Below are positions 18,544 to 28,843 of a stretch of DNA of 64,000 nucleotides, one piece after another. Source of the DNA: Colwellia sp. MB3u-41 (GTDB taxonomy: Bacteria; Pseudomonadota; Gammaproteobacteria; Enterobacterales; Alteromonadaceae); assembly GCF_014076845.1 (NCBI RefSeq), contig NZ_JACGUT010000084.1:124001-188000 (forward strand), given 5' to 3'. The notes beneath the pieces are model-generated. The model searched no databases. It was given only the letters and a program-made list of their open reading frames with translations, and was not told the DNA's origin. Position 1 is the stretch's first letter. Each line of letters opens with the position of its first letter. The position numbers and the translations under genes are program-made.

Positions 18544-19229
18544 ACGATAAAGAATCCCCTTTGAATGAAAAAAGCAAAGTAACTTTGCAGACAAAAACTC
18601 AAGCAGAGACAATACTTGATGTGATCAGTTTACCAGAGAAGGCTAACAGTGTCCCACCTGAGCCTGCTATGTTCGATGAGCAGTGGGCTGAAATGGCGCA
18701 AGACTGGCAAAGCCAACCGACGGCTAAAACTGATATTGCTAAATTACTTAAGCAAACAAAGCAAAGAACTGTTTGGGCAAAGCGTTTGTTAGCCATAGAT
18801 ATTATCGCCACAGTGGGTATGGTTTTAGCCGCTTTATATATGTGGCTTACGGGGTCGGAAGATCAAGCAACTATAATTTACTTTGGCATCGGTAGTTTTT
18901 TGTCTGTTGTATTTGTTTACTTCGCGATTAACATTCGACTGGCTGCATGGAAAGTTAATTGTGGTAGTCCGGATAAAGCGATTGATCACGCTATTTCTGG
19001 CTGTCTGTCTTCTATTAGCTATATTAAGTTAATTAAATTATCATTCTTTGTTTTTTTACCCTTTGTCAATTGGTATATTTTTACCATGAGTGAGCAAGAA
19101 AGTCAGTCACCTGTTTTAGGTTTGGTGTTAATGAATGTATTTGTTCTTTTAATATCGGCTATTACTCATTATTTTCATGTAAAAAGGCGTAACGAATTAA
19201 AACAGTTACAGGGACTTCTTTCAAAATAA
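18540..19229 (+). CDS. Membrane protein, candidate anti-sigma factor
   Basis: This 229-residue protein has a cytoplasmic N-terminal part of about 85 residues, then four membrane helices (about 82-102, 108-130, 160-180, 186-208). It overlaps the sigma gene by an ATGA junction. This coupling and layout are typical of a sigma factor and its membrane-bound partner, but no HxxxCxxC zinc anti-sigma motif is present. The anti-sigma role is therefore inferred from context only. Confidence 0.65.
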   Translation: MNDKESPLNEKSKVTLQTKTQAETILDVISLPEKANSVPPEPAMFDEQWAEMAQDWQSQPTAKTDIAKLLKQTKQRTVWAKRLLAIDIIATVGMVLAALYMWLTGSEDQATIIYFGIGSFLSVVFVYFAINIRLAAWKVNCGSPDKAIDHAISGCLSSISYIKLIKLSFFVFLPFVNWYIFTMSEQESQSPVLGLVLMNVFVLLISAITHYFHVKRRNELKQLQGLLSK

Positions 19230-19535
19230 AATATGGGTAATTCATATAAAGTTAGATTATGTTTTGTTTTTACGTTTTATGTTGTTTAAAATTCCTTGTT
19301 ATTGTTTTTTTTCTTGGTTATATTCTGTCATACTAAAAGTATTGTTCGAGACTTTAAAAGTTTTTATCAAGAATAACAAAAACACTTACGGCATATTAGA
19401 TGAATAAATGAGCTAAGAATTGTACCTTTACTCGTGTACAACTAAGCTGATTTGAGGCAAAATATGTCGCATAAATTTTGCTATCCATTAGACAATTGTC
19501 TGTAACAGCCTTGGCTGAATTATTGAGGAAAAACC
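19230..19535 (+). promoter_or_regulatory. Leader and promoter region of glyA
   Basis: This AT-rich 306-bp gap lies before glyA. A 12-bp palindrome, agacaattgtct, lies at 19490-19501, and a weak hairpin (ttgtac / gtacaa) near 19429. No glycine riboswitch or other known leader RNA is visible. The ribosome site ttgaggaaaaacc directly precedes glyA. Confidence 0.4.
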
Positions 19536-20792
19536 ATGTTTACACGTGATATGAATATTGCTGATTTTGACCCTGAACTTTATCAAGCGATGAGCAATGA
19601 GAAAGTTCGTCAAGAAGAGCACATTGAACTTATTGCTTCAGAAAATTACTGTAGTCCTCGTGTGCTTGAAGCACAAGGTTCTCAATTAACCAATAAGTAT
19701 GCGGAAGGTTACCCTGGCAAGCGTTATTACGGCGGCTGCGAATTTGTAGATATTGCTGAACAGTTAGCCATTGACCGTGCCAAAGAATTATTTGGTGCCA
19801 CTTACGCTAATGTACAACCACATGCTGGCTCTCAAGCTAATGCAGCTGTATTTCAAGCCTTAGTTACACCCGGTGGTAAAGTATTGGGCATGAGCTTAGC
19901 GCATGGTGGTCATTTAACACACGGTTCACATGTGAGCTTTTCAGGTAAATCTTACGAAGCTTTTCAATATGGTCTTCACCCTGAAACAGGCGATATCGAT
20001 TACGAAGAAATGGAACGCTTAGCACAAGAACATAAACCAGAAATGATCATTGGTGGTTTTTCTGCATTCTCTGGTGTTGTTGATTGGGCGCGTATGCGTA
20101 AAATCGCTGATGGCGTTGGCGCTTACTTCTTCGTAGATATGGCTCACGTTGCTGGTTTAATTGCAGCAGGTCTATACCCAAATCCAGTTCCACATGCTCA
20201 TGTTGTTACAACAACAACGCATAAAACATTAGCTGGCCCTCGTGGTGGTTTAATTATTTCAGGTTGTGACGACGAAGCTATTTATAAAAAATTGAATTCT
20301 GCTGTCTTCCCAGGTGGCCAAGGTGGCCCATTAATGCACATTATTGCGGCTAAAGCGGTAGCATTTAAAGAAGCATTAGAGCCTGAATTTAAAGTATACC
20401 AACAAAATGTTTTAGATAACGCTAAAGCGATGGTTGCTGTTCTTCAAGAACGTGGTTATAAAGTTGTTTCTAACGGTACTGAAAATCACTTGTTATTACT
20501 TGATTTAATCGATAAAGATATTACGGGTAAAGATGCTGATGCTGCATTAGGCCGTGCACATATTACGGTTAATAAAAACTCAGTACCCAACGACCCTCGT
20601 TCTCCGTTTGTAACGTCTGGTTTGCGTTTAGGTACTCCTGCGATTACACGTCGTGGTTTTGGTATCGTTGAAACCAAAGCATTAACAGGTTGGATTTGTG
20701 ATATTTTAGACGACATTAACAATGAAGATACGATCAGTAAAGTACAAGCAAGTGTTAAAGAACTTTGTGCACGCTTCCCTGTTTACGCATAA
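19536..20792 (+). CDS. glyA: Serine hydroxymethyltransferase
   Basis: This 418-residue cytoplasmic PLP enzyme interconverts serine and glycine and charges tetrahydrofolate with a one-carbon unit. The PLP lysine lies in [17 protein letters not shown] (about residue 230). [34 protein letters not shown] and [13 protein letters not shown] are family signatures. Length matches the usual 417-420. A strong ribosome site (ttgaggaaaaacc) fixes the first ATG. It stands alone, with a terminator after it. Confidence 0.98.
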   Translation: MFTRDMNIADFDPELYQAMSNEKVRQEEHIELIASENYCSPRVLEAQGSQLTNKYAEGYPGKRYYGGCEFVDIAEQLAIDRAKELFGATYANVQPHAGSQANAAVFQALVTPGGKVLGMSLAHGGHLTHGSHVSFSGKSYEAFQYGLHPETGDIDYEEMERLAQEHKPEMIIGGFSAFSGVVDWARMRKIADGVGAYFFVDMAHVAGLIAAGLYPNPVPHAHVVTTTTHKTLAGPRGGLIISGCDDEAIYKKLNSAVFPGGQGGPLMHIIAAKAVAFKEALEPEFKVYQQNVLDNAKAMVAVLQERGYKVVSNGTENHLLLLDLIDKDITGKDADAALGRAHITVNKNSVPNDPRSPFVTSGLRLGTPAITRRGFGIVETKALTGWICDILDDINNEDTISKVQASVKELCARFPVYA

Positions 20793-20861
20793 GTTAAGTT
20801 TATGTTGAGCATAAAAACTCAAGATAAATAAGTTGATGTAACAACAGCTTAATTAGATTAA

Positions 20862-20887
20862 AATGGCCGCATTAGCGGCCATTATTG
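20862..20887 (+). terminator. Terminator after glyA
   Basis: The GC-rich stem aatggccgc / gcggccatt has a four-base loop and is followed by a modest T stretch. Confidence 0.75.
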
Positions 20888-20993
20888 TTTCTAACGTATA
20901 AACAGAGCTATTTGCTGATAAAACCCAATCAATAACGTTTTTACACTGAAAAACTTATTGGAATAGGTATAAATAATTTTATTGGAGCTTCCC

Positions 20994-21449
20994 ATGTATT
21001 GTCCTTTTTGCCGAGCGGTAGACACCAAAGTTATTGATTCTCGTTTGGTCTCTGATGGTCATCAAGTTCGCCGTCGCCGCGAATGTCTCGCTTGTCATGA
21101 GCGCTACACTACTTTTGAAACCGCTGAATTAGTCATGCCGCGTATTATCAAAAATGGTGGGTCGCGTGAACCTTTCAATGAAGACAAAATGCGAAATGGC
21201 TTAGTGAGAGCTTTAGAGAAGCGCCCCGTTAGTGTCGAACAAGTCGAACTCTCAATTAATAAAGTGAAATCAAAGCTGCGTGCTACTGGTGAAAGAGAAG
21301 TCTCGAGTGGCCTACTTGGCAATATCATTATGGAACAATTAAAAGATTTAGATAAAGTCGCTTACGTTCGTTTTGCGTCGGTTTATCGGTCTTTTGAAGA
21401 TATTCGTGAGTTCAGTGAAGAAATTGCCCGTTTAGGTGATGAAAAATAA
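20994..21449 (+). CDS. nrdR: Transcriptional repressor NrdR
   Basis: This 151-residue repressor of ribonucleotide reductase genes has an N-terminal zinc ribbon (MYCPFC and [12 protein letters not shown], four Cys) and an ATP-cone domain (about 47-137) that senses ATP/dATP. The start is the ATG before YCPFC, preceded by ttggagcttccc. The TTG at 20982 is in this ribosome site. It begins the nrdR-ribD-ribE-ribBA cluster, a conserved gammaproteobacterial arrangement. Confidence 0.97.
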   Translation: MYCPFCRAVDTKVIDSRLVSDGHQVRRRRECLACHERYTTFETAELVMPRIIKNGGSREPFNEDKMRNGLVRALEKRPVSVEQVELSINKVKSKLRATGEREVSSGLLGNIIMEQLKDLDKVAYVRFASVYRSFEDIREFSEEIARLGDEK

Positions 21450-21450
21450 T

Positions 21451-22587
21451 ATGAGCCAATTTTCTAGTGACGATTATCACTTTATGCAACGTGCCATCAT
21501 GCTTGCCAAGGAAGGGCACTTTACTACCTCTCCTAATCCGCGAGTGGGTTGTGTCTTGGTTAATAAAGGGAAAGTTGTTGGTGAAGGTTATCATCAAAAA
21601 GCGGGTGAAGGTCATGCCGAAGTTAATGCCTTAACAATGGCTGGTGAGAAGGCAAAAGGCGCAACCGCTTATGTAACCCTTGAGCCTTGTAGCCACTATG
21701 GTCGAACGCCACCATGTGCTGAAGGGTTAATCAACGCGGGTGTCAAACACGTTGTAGCGGCAATGGTTGACCCAAACCCTAAAGTTGCGGGTAATGGCTT
21801 GAAAATGCTAGAGCAAGCAGGCATTTCTACGCAACATGGTTTACTAACCGCTGCAGCTGAAGCATTAAATATCGGTTTTATAAAACAAATGACGAGCGGT
21901 TTACCGTATGTTCGTTGCAAATTAGCGGCAAGCCTAGATGGAAAAACCGCCATGAAAAATGGAGAAAGTAAATGGATAACTTCTCCACAAGCTCGACAAG
22001 ACGTTCAGCGTTTACGCGCACAAAGTTGTGCCATTATTAGTGGCGCTGACAGCATTCTAATGGATAATGCTAAAATGACCGTTCGTTGGTCTGAATTGGG
22101 TGAATTAAAAAATAGTTATAAAAAAGAAATGGTTAGACAGCCTATTCGGATTGTTATCGATACTAAAAATCGCTTAACACCTCATTTAGCGTTTTTTAAT
22201 GAAAATAGCCCCATAATATTAATTAGAAACACCATTGAAAACATTCATCAATGGCCTCACTTCGTAAAGCAAGTGCCTTTACCTTTTGCACCAACATCAA
22301 CAAGTGAACAGTACATTGATTTGCGCGCTTTATTGAAATATTTAGCACAGCTAAACTTAAATGATGTGCTCATTGAATCCGGTGCTCGTTTAGCTGGCGC
22401 GTTTATCGAGCAAGATTTAGTTGATGAACTGATTTTATACCAAGCACCAAAATTGATGGGGGCTGACAGTAAAAGTTTAGTAAATATGGAGAGTATTGAA
22501 AACTTGAGCCAAGCAAAAGTACTAAATATAAGTGATATACGTATGATCGGCAAAGATATCCGTATTATTGCTAAACTTTTACCTTGA
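21451..22587 (+). CDS. ribD: Riboflavin biosynthesis deaminase/reductase RibD
   Basis: This 378-residue bifunctional enzyme carries out deamination and reduction steps of riboflavin synthesis. The N-terminal deaminase has zinc ligands in GHAEVNAL and PCSHYGRTPPCAE. The C-terminal reductase (about 145-375) begins at RCKLAASLDGKTAM. Its start is one base after the nrdR stop. An in-frame ATG at 21439, overlapping nrdR, is an alternative. Translation is coupled to nrdR. Confidence 0.96.
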   Translation: MSQFSSDDYHFMQRAIMLAKEGHFTTSPNPRVGCVLVNKGKVVGEGYHQKAGEGHAEVNALTMAGEKAKGATAYVTLEPCSHYGRTPPCAEGLINAGVKHVVAAMVDPNPKVAGNGLKMLEQAGISTQHGLLTAAAEALNIGFIKQMTSGLPYVRCKLAASLDGKTAMKNGESKWITSPQARQDVQRLRAQSCAIISGADSILMDNAKMTVRWSELGELKNSYKKEMVRQPIRIVIDTKNRLTPHLAFFNENSPIILIRNTIENIHQWPHFVKQVPLPFAPTSTSEQYIDLRALLKYLAQLNLNDVLIESGARLAGAFIEQDLVDELILYQAPKLMGADSKSLVNMESIENLSQAKVLNISDIRMIGKDIRIIAKLLP

Positions 22588-22642
22588 AATTTTAGTATTA
22601 TGTTTAGATTAAATTGACCTACAAATCACGTAAAGAGTAATT

Positions 22643-23308
22643 ATGTTCACAGGGATCATTGAAGCCGTTGGAACCATTCAGGCTATAAATATTACCGGGC
22701 AAGGCGCAAGACTTGTTATTTCAAGCGGATTATTAGACATGAGCGATGTTAAACTGGGTGACTCAATAGCCACTAATGGCATTTGCTTAACGGTCGTCGC
22801 GTTTGACTCGTCAACTTACAGTGTTGATGTGTCTAATGAAACATTAACTCGTACCGGTTTTGTCGATTATCAAACAGGGCAATCAGTCAACTTAGAAAAA
22901 GCCATGTTACCAACAACTCGTTTTGGCGGGCATATGGTGTCTGGCCATGTTGATGCTGTTGTTGCTATTAGCTCGATCGAACATAATGGCAATAGTATTG
23001 AATATTGGCTTGAAATGCCAAGCGATTTAGCACCATACATTGCTGAAAAGGGCTCTATCACCATCGATGGTACAAGCTTGACAGTGAATAGCGTTACCGA
23101 TAATCAATTTCGTTTAACGATTGTACCGCACACTACAGCGCAAACTATCATTGCTCATTATAAAGTTGGCACTAAAGTAAACCTAGAGGTTGACTTAATT
23201 GCGCGTTATATCGAAAGGCTCTTAACAAAAAAAGACGCTAGCACCGGTGATAATTATAGTGGCGGCGTGACGCATGATTTATTAGCACGTAGCGGCTTTA
23301 TGAAATAA
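22643..23308 (+). CDS. ribE: Riboflavin synthase, alpha chain
   Basis: This 221-residue protein shows the two-lumazine-domain repeat of riboflavin synthase. It begins MFTGIIEAVGTI, with GICLTV in the first repeat, MVSGHVDAV at the start of the second, and DGTSLTVNSV in the second. It dismutates two lumazine molecules into riboflavin. It is 55 bp after ribD in the same direction. Confidence 0.96.
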   Translation: MFTGIIEAVGTIQAINITGQGARLVISSGLLDMSDVKLGDSIATNGICLTVVAFDSSTYSVDVSNETLTRTGFVDYQTGQSVNLEKAMLPTTRFGGHMVSGHVDAVVAISSIEHNGNSIEYWLEMPSDLAPYIAEKGSITIDGTSLTVNSVTDNQFRLTIVPHTTAQTIIAHYKVGTKVNLEVDLIARYIERLLTKKDASTGDNYSGGVTHDLLARSGFMK

Positions 23309-23313
23309 TCTAT

Positions 23314-23345
23314 CACAGTGCGTATTTATACCAAGACGCACTGTG
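23314..23345 (+). terminator. Hairpin between ribE and ribBA
   Basis: A perfect 10-bp stem (cacagtgcgt / acgcactgtg) lies just after the ribE stop. It lacks a long T-run, so it may attenuate or protect mRNA rather than fully terminate. No FMN riboswitch sequence is seen in the 97-bp gap. Confidence 0.5.
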
Positions 23346-23405
23346 GTATTCTTCAAGAATTATTCAGAATTAAGTTAACCAAAAAGTTAAATAAAAGAGA
23401 TGATC

Positions 23406-24515
23406 ATGAATTTAAATACCCCACAAGAAATTATTGACGATATTGCTCAAGGTAAAATGGTCATTTTGATGGATGACGAAGACAGAGAAAATGAAGGTGA
23501 CTTCATTATGGCCGCGGAGAAAGTAACACCCGAAGCGATTAATTTTATGGCGACTCATGGCCGTGGTTTAATTTGTATGCCAATGACCGTTGAAAAGTGC
23601 CAACAGTTAAAACTACCACTAATGGTTGAAAAAAATGATGCTCAGTTTAGTACTAACTTTACTGTGTCAATTGAAGCTGCCCACGGGGTAACTACCGGTA
23701 TTTCTGCTGGCGATCGTGCAACCACTGTTTTAGCCGCTGTTGCCAAAGACGCTAGCCATTTAAATATTGTTCAGCCGGGTCATATTTTTCCTTTAATTGC
23801 TAAGGACGGTGGTGTATTAAATCGCGCAGGCCATACCGAGGCAGGGACCGATTTAGCACGTTTAGCGGGTTTAGAGCCTGCTGCTGTTATTGTTGAAATA
23901 TTGAATGAAGATGGCACCATGGCGCGTCGCCCAGATTTAGAGATTATCGCTGAAAAGCATGATTTGAAAATGGGAACCATTGCCGACTTAATTGAATATA
24001 GAAATGCAAATGAAACAACTATTGAACGTATTTCAAAATGTAAACTGCCTACAGCGTTCGGTGAATTCGATTTAACCGTATTTAAAGACACGATTGATGG
24101 CCAGGCACACTTTGCTTTAACTAAAGGCGAAATTAAAGCTGAAGAGCCAACCTTAGTGCGTGTACATTTAGAGAACACCTTCCGAGATTTATTATTTAGT
24201 CAGCGGGAAAGTGTTGCGCAATGGCCAATGGCGAATGCATTAGAAAAAATTGCTAAAGAGGGGGGCGTGTTGGTTTTACTCGGTAAGCATGAATCTACGG
24301 CCGAGCTTATTTCTCAAGTGGAAAAATATGCAAAAATAGATGCTGGCGAAGAGGTTAATGAAGTTAAACGTCATGTTGGCTCTCGTAATGTCGGTGTTGG
24401 ATCACAAATCCTTTCAAACCTTGGTGTGAGTAAAATGCGCTTATTAAGCTCTCAAACTAAGTATCATTCGTTATCAGGTTTTGGTCTTGAGGTTGTTGAA
24501 TACATCGCGGAATAA
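23406..24515 (+). CDS. ribBA: DHBP synthase with GTP cyclohydrolase II-like domain
   Basis: The 369 residues comprise an intact N-terminal 3,4-dihydroxy-2-butanone 4-phosphate synthase (about 1-200) and a C-terminal GTP cyclohydrolase II-like domain. The N domain has [27 protein letters not shown] and [20 protein letters not shown]. The C domain lacks the zinc-binding cysteine cluster of active RibA: the stretch [16 protein letters not shown] has no Cys. It is probably catalytically dead, like the RibBX-type proteins of related bacteria, so a separate ribA should exist elsewhere. I chose the second ATG (23406), six bases after a purine-rich aaaagag. The ATG at 23400 is an alternative. Confidence 0.94.
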   Translation: MNLNTPQEIIDDIAQGKMVILMDDEDRENEGDFIMAAEKVTPEAINFMATHGRGLICMPMTVEKCQQLKLPLMVEKNDAQFSTNFTVSIEAAHGVTTGISAGDRATTVLAAVAKDASHLNIVQPGHIFPLIAKDGGVLNRAGHTEAGTDLARLAGLEPAAVIVEILNEDGTMARRPDLEIIAEKHDLKMGTIADLIEYRNANETTIERISKCKLPTAFGEFDLTVFKDTIDGQAHFALTKGEIKAEEPTLVRVHLENTFRDLLFSQRESVAQWPMANALEKIAKEGGVLVLLGKHESTAELISQVEKYAKIDAGEEVNEVKRHVGSRNVGVGSQILSNLGVSKMRLLSSQTKYHSLSGFGLEVVEYIAE

Positions 24516-24533
24516 TTTTGTTTTAATGAATTT

Positions 24534-24566
24534 CGCTCATCTATAAAGTAACTTTGTAGATGAGCG
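24534..24566. terminator. Hairpin between ribBA and the convergent receptor gene
   Basis: The arms cgctcatcta and tagatgagcg form a 10-bp perfect stem between convergent genes. T content next to it is low, so efficiency is uncertain. Confidence 0.6.
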
Positions 24567-24585
24567 TTAATGCTTATCAGTGAGA

Positions 24586-26577
24586 TTAAAACTGATAATG
24601 ATAGCTCACTGACACCTCTCTGCCTTTTCCGGGCACTTCACCATTAAAAACTCTAGGATCGAATACGTCGTAGTCTTTGTTAAATAAATTTTGCGCAAGT
24701 AATGAAACTTTTTGTTTTTCATCAATGTCATAACTGATTTTTCCTGAAACCAGCAAGTATTGTTTTTGCACAAAACGTACCTCGTTAATTTGGGGAAGCT
24801 CAACCTTATTTCGCCAAATGGCGTTAGCGTTAAATTTCCATCGTCCTAAGTTATAAGTGAGGTTGGCACTACCGAAGCGTTTAAAACTCTCATTGACTGG
24901 GTCATCAAATAGGTGAGTGTAATTTAGCGACAATCGGAGTTGCTCACTGAGTTCAAACGTTGCACTGTTTTCCAAGCCACTAATTTTCATATCAACGGCA
25001 TTATCAAAGGTAAATTGTGCTTCACCATTGTAGGGCACTTTATTGATAAAATCTCGTAGATCATTATGGAAAAAGACGATTTCACTGGAAAATTTATTCG
25101 CTTGGTATATCCAAACTAATTCAGTTGTTTTTACAAATTCAGACGTTAAGTTAGGGTTGCCAGTCGTAACACTGTCATTTGAATAGAGCTCGTTATTGAC
25201 GGGAGTACGAAATGACTCCCCGTACTGTAATTTTAAACTATGGTTTGAACTGGCTTGCCAAACCAGTGCTGCACGAGGTGATAATTTATCATCAATCCCT
25301 TTTACGTTGTCGTACCTTGCACCTAGAAATAAATTAATGTCAGTTGCTATTTGCCATTTAAGTTGGCTGTAAATACCTTGCATTTCATGTGATTGATTTA
25401 ATGCTTTTGTTTCAGGCATGATGGCAATAGGCACAATTTTGTCTAGATAGATATCATCGTTAATAATTATGAGATCTTGTTCATAATCATAATGAGTTAC
25501 GGCATTTCCTGACTGAAATTGATTGGCTTTTCTGTACTCAATACCCGAATTAAGGTTAAGTACTTTATTTATTTTCCAGCTGTGATCAAGGTTTAAATCG
25601 GTAGACTCTGTGCGCCAAAAAGGACCCACTAAAAAATCATTCCGGATAAAACCAGTATCTTTAGCTAAAGCCATACCGGCCGACTTTATTTCAAATAGAC
25701 TGTAAGACGCTTTAATATCTAACTGGTGTGTCTCACTCTGAAAAATTTCACTTTTACCTGATATTGAAAAGCTTTCACTGGTGTGGATATTATCAACAGA
25801 GTAGCCTCCAAGATTCATAAATTCGTTGAGTTCATTATCACTGTAGCGTAAATTTATTTGATTATTTTTATAGTGCATACCGACTTCTAAATAGGCATTT
25901 TTATAAGGGTCTTTTACTTGGCGGTTTAAAGGCGAAATGTATCGATGCCCCGTCGATCTTTCAACTGAAACATTGCTATGCAATCGCAAGTTTTTAGAGA
26001 CTTCATGTTGCCAACTCGTAGAAAGCTGCTGATACCCTTTTTCACCTAAACTGACAGTAAGTTGTTTATCAGATGTTTGGGTAATAATATTTAACACACC
26101 CAAAAAAGCATTACTGCCATAAAGTGCTGAACCGGGTCCGCGAATAACCTCGATACGTTCAATAATATCGATAGGAATGTGTGGCGTATAGACAGAGGCT
26201 TTACCAAAAGAGACTTCATTTAGCCGTTCGCCATTGATCATCACGAGAATATAACCGTTGTCTAGATAAACGCCACGGGCATGCTCTTTGGGAACAGCAC
26301 CAACCCAGTCACCTCGCGTCATCTGAAAGCCAGGTACAAAATTCATCACATCATAGGCATTTTTGACACCCAATGATTGAATGTCTGAACGTTCGAAAAC
26401 AGTGATGGTTGAAGGCACTGTTAAGACAGTTTCTTCAGTTTTAGTGGCTAAACTAATACGTACTTGCATTAGCTCTTTTATACTAAGGTCAAATATGTCT
26501 TTTTCAGTTTTAGCAGCTAAGCAACTATTGTTAATAACAATGAAAAGACAGCTAATAACCCAAACGGCAATTTTCAT
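24586..26577 (-). CDS. TonB-dependent outer-membrane receptor
   Basis: This 663-residue receptor has a signal peptide (about 1-21), a TonB-box-like segment (TVLTVPSTITVF), and a plug domain (about 50-165, with VMNFVPGFQM, IEVIRGPGSALYGSNAFLGV). A 22-strand type barrel follows, ending YHYQF. It resembles the colicin I receptor/BtuB/FepA group. The substrate cannot be assigned. It lies between the riboflavin genes and the isoprenoid operon, where related bacteria carry ribH-nusB-thiL-pgpA. Confidence 0.92.
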   Translation of the reverse strand: MKIAVWVISCLFIVINNSCLAAKTEKDIFDLSIKELMQVRISLATKTEETVLTVPSTITVFERSDIQSLGVKNAYDVMNFVPGFQMTRGDWVGAVPKEHARGVYLDNGYILVMINGERLNEVSFGKASVYTPHIPIDIIERIEVIRGPGSALYGSNAFLGVLNIITQTSDKQLTVSLGEKGYQQLSTSWQHEVSKNLRLHSNVSVERSTGHRYISPLNRQVKDPYKNAYLEVGMHYKNNQINLRYSDNELNEFMNLGGYSVDNIHTSESFSISGKSEIFQSETHQLDIKASYSLFEIKSAGMALAKDTGFIRNDFLVGPFWRTESTDLNLDHSWKINKVLNLNSGIEYRKANQFQSGNAVTHYDYEQDLIIINDDIYLDKIVPIAIMPETKALNQSHEMQGIYSQLKWQIATDINLFLGARYDNVKGIDDKLSPRAALVWQASSNHSLKLQYGESFRTPVNNELYSNDSVTTGNPNLTSEFVKTTELVWIYQANKFSSEIVFFHNDLRDFINKVPYNGEAQFTFDNAVDMKISGLENSATFELSEQLRLSLNYTHLFDDPVNESFKRFGSANLTYNLGRWKFNANAIWRNKVELPQINEVRFVQKQYLLVSGKISYDIDEKQKVSLLAQNLFNKDYDVFDPRVFNGEVPGKGREVSVSYHYQF

Positions 26578-26921
26578 ATAATATTAATAAATCAGTAGCT
26601 TTGTCATTAAATTAGTTGGTTATACTGACGAATGCAAGATAAAAGAGCGCTATTGGTAATAAAGGGGGCGTCAAGCACTAATTTTAACTACATATTCTCT
26701 AGTTTGAACGGCTAAAATATAAAATTAAAAACAATTTGTTATGCAGAAAACCCTCAAATTATTGGTGAGTTTTTATACCCTACACGCGAATATATTACGC
26801 ATGGCAAGCATGACTTTAAGTGGGGCTTGTAAATAGAATTATAGGGTTGGAAGTTTGAGTGATGACTAAAACTCAGTGACTAATAACGGTGTTACTAGTC
26901 ACTATTGAATATTTTAGATAT
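26578..26921. other. Intergenic region upstream of the receptor gene
   Basis: This 344-bp AT-rich gap should hold the receptor promoter on the minus strand and the dxs terminator. No Fur box, riboswitch or small gene is recognised. Confidence 0.4.
26875..26903 (-). terminator. Terminator after dxs
   Basis: A 13-bp stem with one imperfect pair (agtgactaataac / gttactagtcact) lies just downstream of the dxs stop and is followed by a T-containing stretch on the minus strand. Confidence 0.65.
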
Positions 26922-28805
26922 TTAAAGTTTACGAAAGGCGTTAATTTTATCAATAATACCTTGGCTGTCTAGTCCAAGTTCTTGATGAATTTCTTGCTGG
27001 GTACCGTGTTTAATAAAGCTATCAGGCAAACCAATATTTAATATTTTAATTGCAATACCTTGGCTCAGTATATATTCATTAACACCTGAACCAGCACCAC
27101 CGGCGATGGCGTTATCTTCAACCGTAACAATAATCGTATGGTTTTTTACGACATCGTCGATGAGTGCTGAATCGAGTGGTTTGATAAAACGCATATCAAC
27201 AAGCGTTGCATTTAACTGTTGAGCCGCTATTTGGGCTTCATCTAACGTGCTGCCAAAATTTAAAATCGCAACTGCTGACTCAGTATCATCAGTTACGGCT
27301 TGTATAATTTTTCTTGCCTTACCCATTTCAATGGTTTCGTCTATGCTAGGTAATGTTGCACCATTACCTGAACCTCTTGGATAACGAACGGCCACTGGAC
27401 CATCATGCTTGAAACCCGTCGTGAGCATCATCTGACATTCCCGTTCATCTGATGGCGCCATAATAACCATGTTTGGCACACAACGTATAAAGCTTAAATC
27501 AAATGAACCCTGATGTGTTGGTCCGTCTGCGCCGACAATACCCGCACGGTCAATTGCGAATAATACCGGTAAATTCTGAATCGCCACATCATGAATTAAT
27601 TGATCGTAACCACGCTGTAAAAAACTTGAATATATAGCGACTACTGGCTTTTTACCACCAATAGCCAGACCAGCAGCAAAAGTTACCGCGTGCTGTTCGG
27701 CAATTGCAACATCAAAGTATTGCTTGGGGAAACGTTGGCTAAATTCCACCATGCCAGATCCTTCTCCCATAGCAGGGGTAATCGCAATAAGCGATTCATT
27801 TTTTTCAGCTGTTTTACAAAGCCAATCACCAAATATTTTTGAATAAGTCGGTAAGCTTGGTTTACTCTTGGGTAAACTTGTTTGTGTGGGATCAAATTTA
27901 GGTACAGCATGGTACTTTATCGGGTCTTGCTCAGCGGCGTAATAGCCTTTACCCTTTTTAGTGGCAATGTGGAGAATTTGAGGCCCTTTTAAATTACGCA
28001 TATTGGAGATGGTATCAACTAATCCATTAACATCATGACCATCGATAGGGCCAATATAGTTAAAGCCCAACTCTTCAAAAAATGTACTTGGTACGACCAT
28101 ACCTTTTAAATGTTCTTCAGCACGACTGGCTAATTCTTTGATTGGAGGCATGTTTTTAAGTATGCGCTTACTACCTTCACGAATACCGGTATATATACTA
28201 CCAGATAATAATTTCGCAAAATGATTATTTAATGCGCCAACATTTTCTGAAATCGACATTTCATTGTCATTTAAAATAACTAACATGTCGCTTTTAATGT
28301 CGCCCGCATGATTCAATGCTTCAAAAGCCATGCCTGCCGTCATCGCGCCGTCACCAATAACAGCAACCACTTTACGTTGCTTGCCTTCTTTCTCTGCAGC
28401 AACAGCCATACCGAGTGCCGCAGAGATCGAAGTACTTGAATGCCCAACACTTAAGACATCATACTCACTCTCTTCACGCCACGGGAAAGGGTGCAAACCA
28501 TCTTTTTGGCGAATAGTATGCAGTTGGTCGCGTCGACCGGTTAAAATTTTATGCGGATAAGCTTGATGGCCAACATCCCATACCAGGTGATCAAAGGGGG
28601 TTTTATAAACATAATGTAATGCGACCGTTAATTCGATCGTGCCTAAGCCTGAAGCAAAGTGCCCACTACTCTTACTTACCGAACTTAATAAGTAACTACG
28701 TAGTTCTGTACTGGCCTGAGTTAACTGGGGTTTATCTAACATACGCAGATCGTCAGGAGAATTTATGTTGGCCAATAAAGGGTAGTCGACAAGATTTATA
28801 GTCAT
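26922..28805 (-). CDS. dxs: 1-deoxy-D-xylulose-5-phosphate synthase
   Basis: This 627-residue TPP enzyme condenses pyruvate with glyceraldehyde 3-phosphate, the entry step of the MEP isoprenoid pathway. Visible are [15 protein letters not shown] near residue 77, the TPP-binding [18 protein letters not shown], the [14 protein letters not shown] transketolase segment, and [15 protein letters not shown]. It is the last gene of the xseB-ispA-dxs operon, 38 bp after ispA. Confidence 0.98.
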   Translation of the reverse strand: MTINLVDYPLLANINSPDDLRMLDKPQLTQASTELRSYLLSSVSKSSGHFASGLGTIELTVALHYVYKTPFDHLVWDVGHQAYPHKILTGRRDQLHTIRQKDGLHPFPWREESEYDVLSVGHSSTSISAALGMAVAAEKEGKQRKVVAVIGDGAMTAGMAFEALNHAGDIKSDMLVILNDNEMSISENVGALNNHFAKLLSGSIYTGIREGSKRILKNMPPIKELASRAEEHLKGMVVPSTFFEELGFNYIGPIDGHDVNGLVDTISNMRNLKGPQILHIATKKGKGYYAAEQDPIKYHAVPKFDPTQTSLPKSKPSLPTYSKIFGDWLCKTAEKNESLIAITPAMGEGSGMVEFSQRFPKQYFDVAIAEQHAVTFAAGLAIGGKKPVVAIYSSFLQRGYDQLIHDVAIQNLPVLFAIDRAGIVGADGPTHQGSFDLSFIRCVPNMVIMAPSDERECQMMLTTGFKHDGPVAVRYPRGSGNGATLPSIDETIEMGKARKIIQAVTDDTESAVAILNFGSTLDEAQIAAQQLNATLVDMRFIKPLDSALIDDVVKNHTIIVTVEDNAIAGGAGSGVNEYILSQGIAIKILNIGLPDSFIKHGTQQEIHQELGLDSQGIIDKINAFRKL

Positions 28806-28843
28806 ATTTATTTTGTTTATTCTTTAGATTGCTTGTTACAAGA

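Noticed and set aside
19230-19535. Glycine riboswitch before glyA.
   Set aside because: No glycine aptamer core is visible; only AT-rich DNA and a short palindrome.
23309-23405. FMN riboswitch before ribBA.
   Set aside because: The gap is only 97 bp and lacks the conserved RFN core; only a simple hairpin is present.
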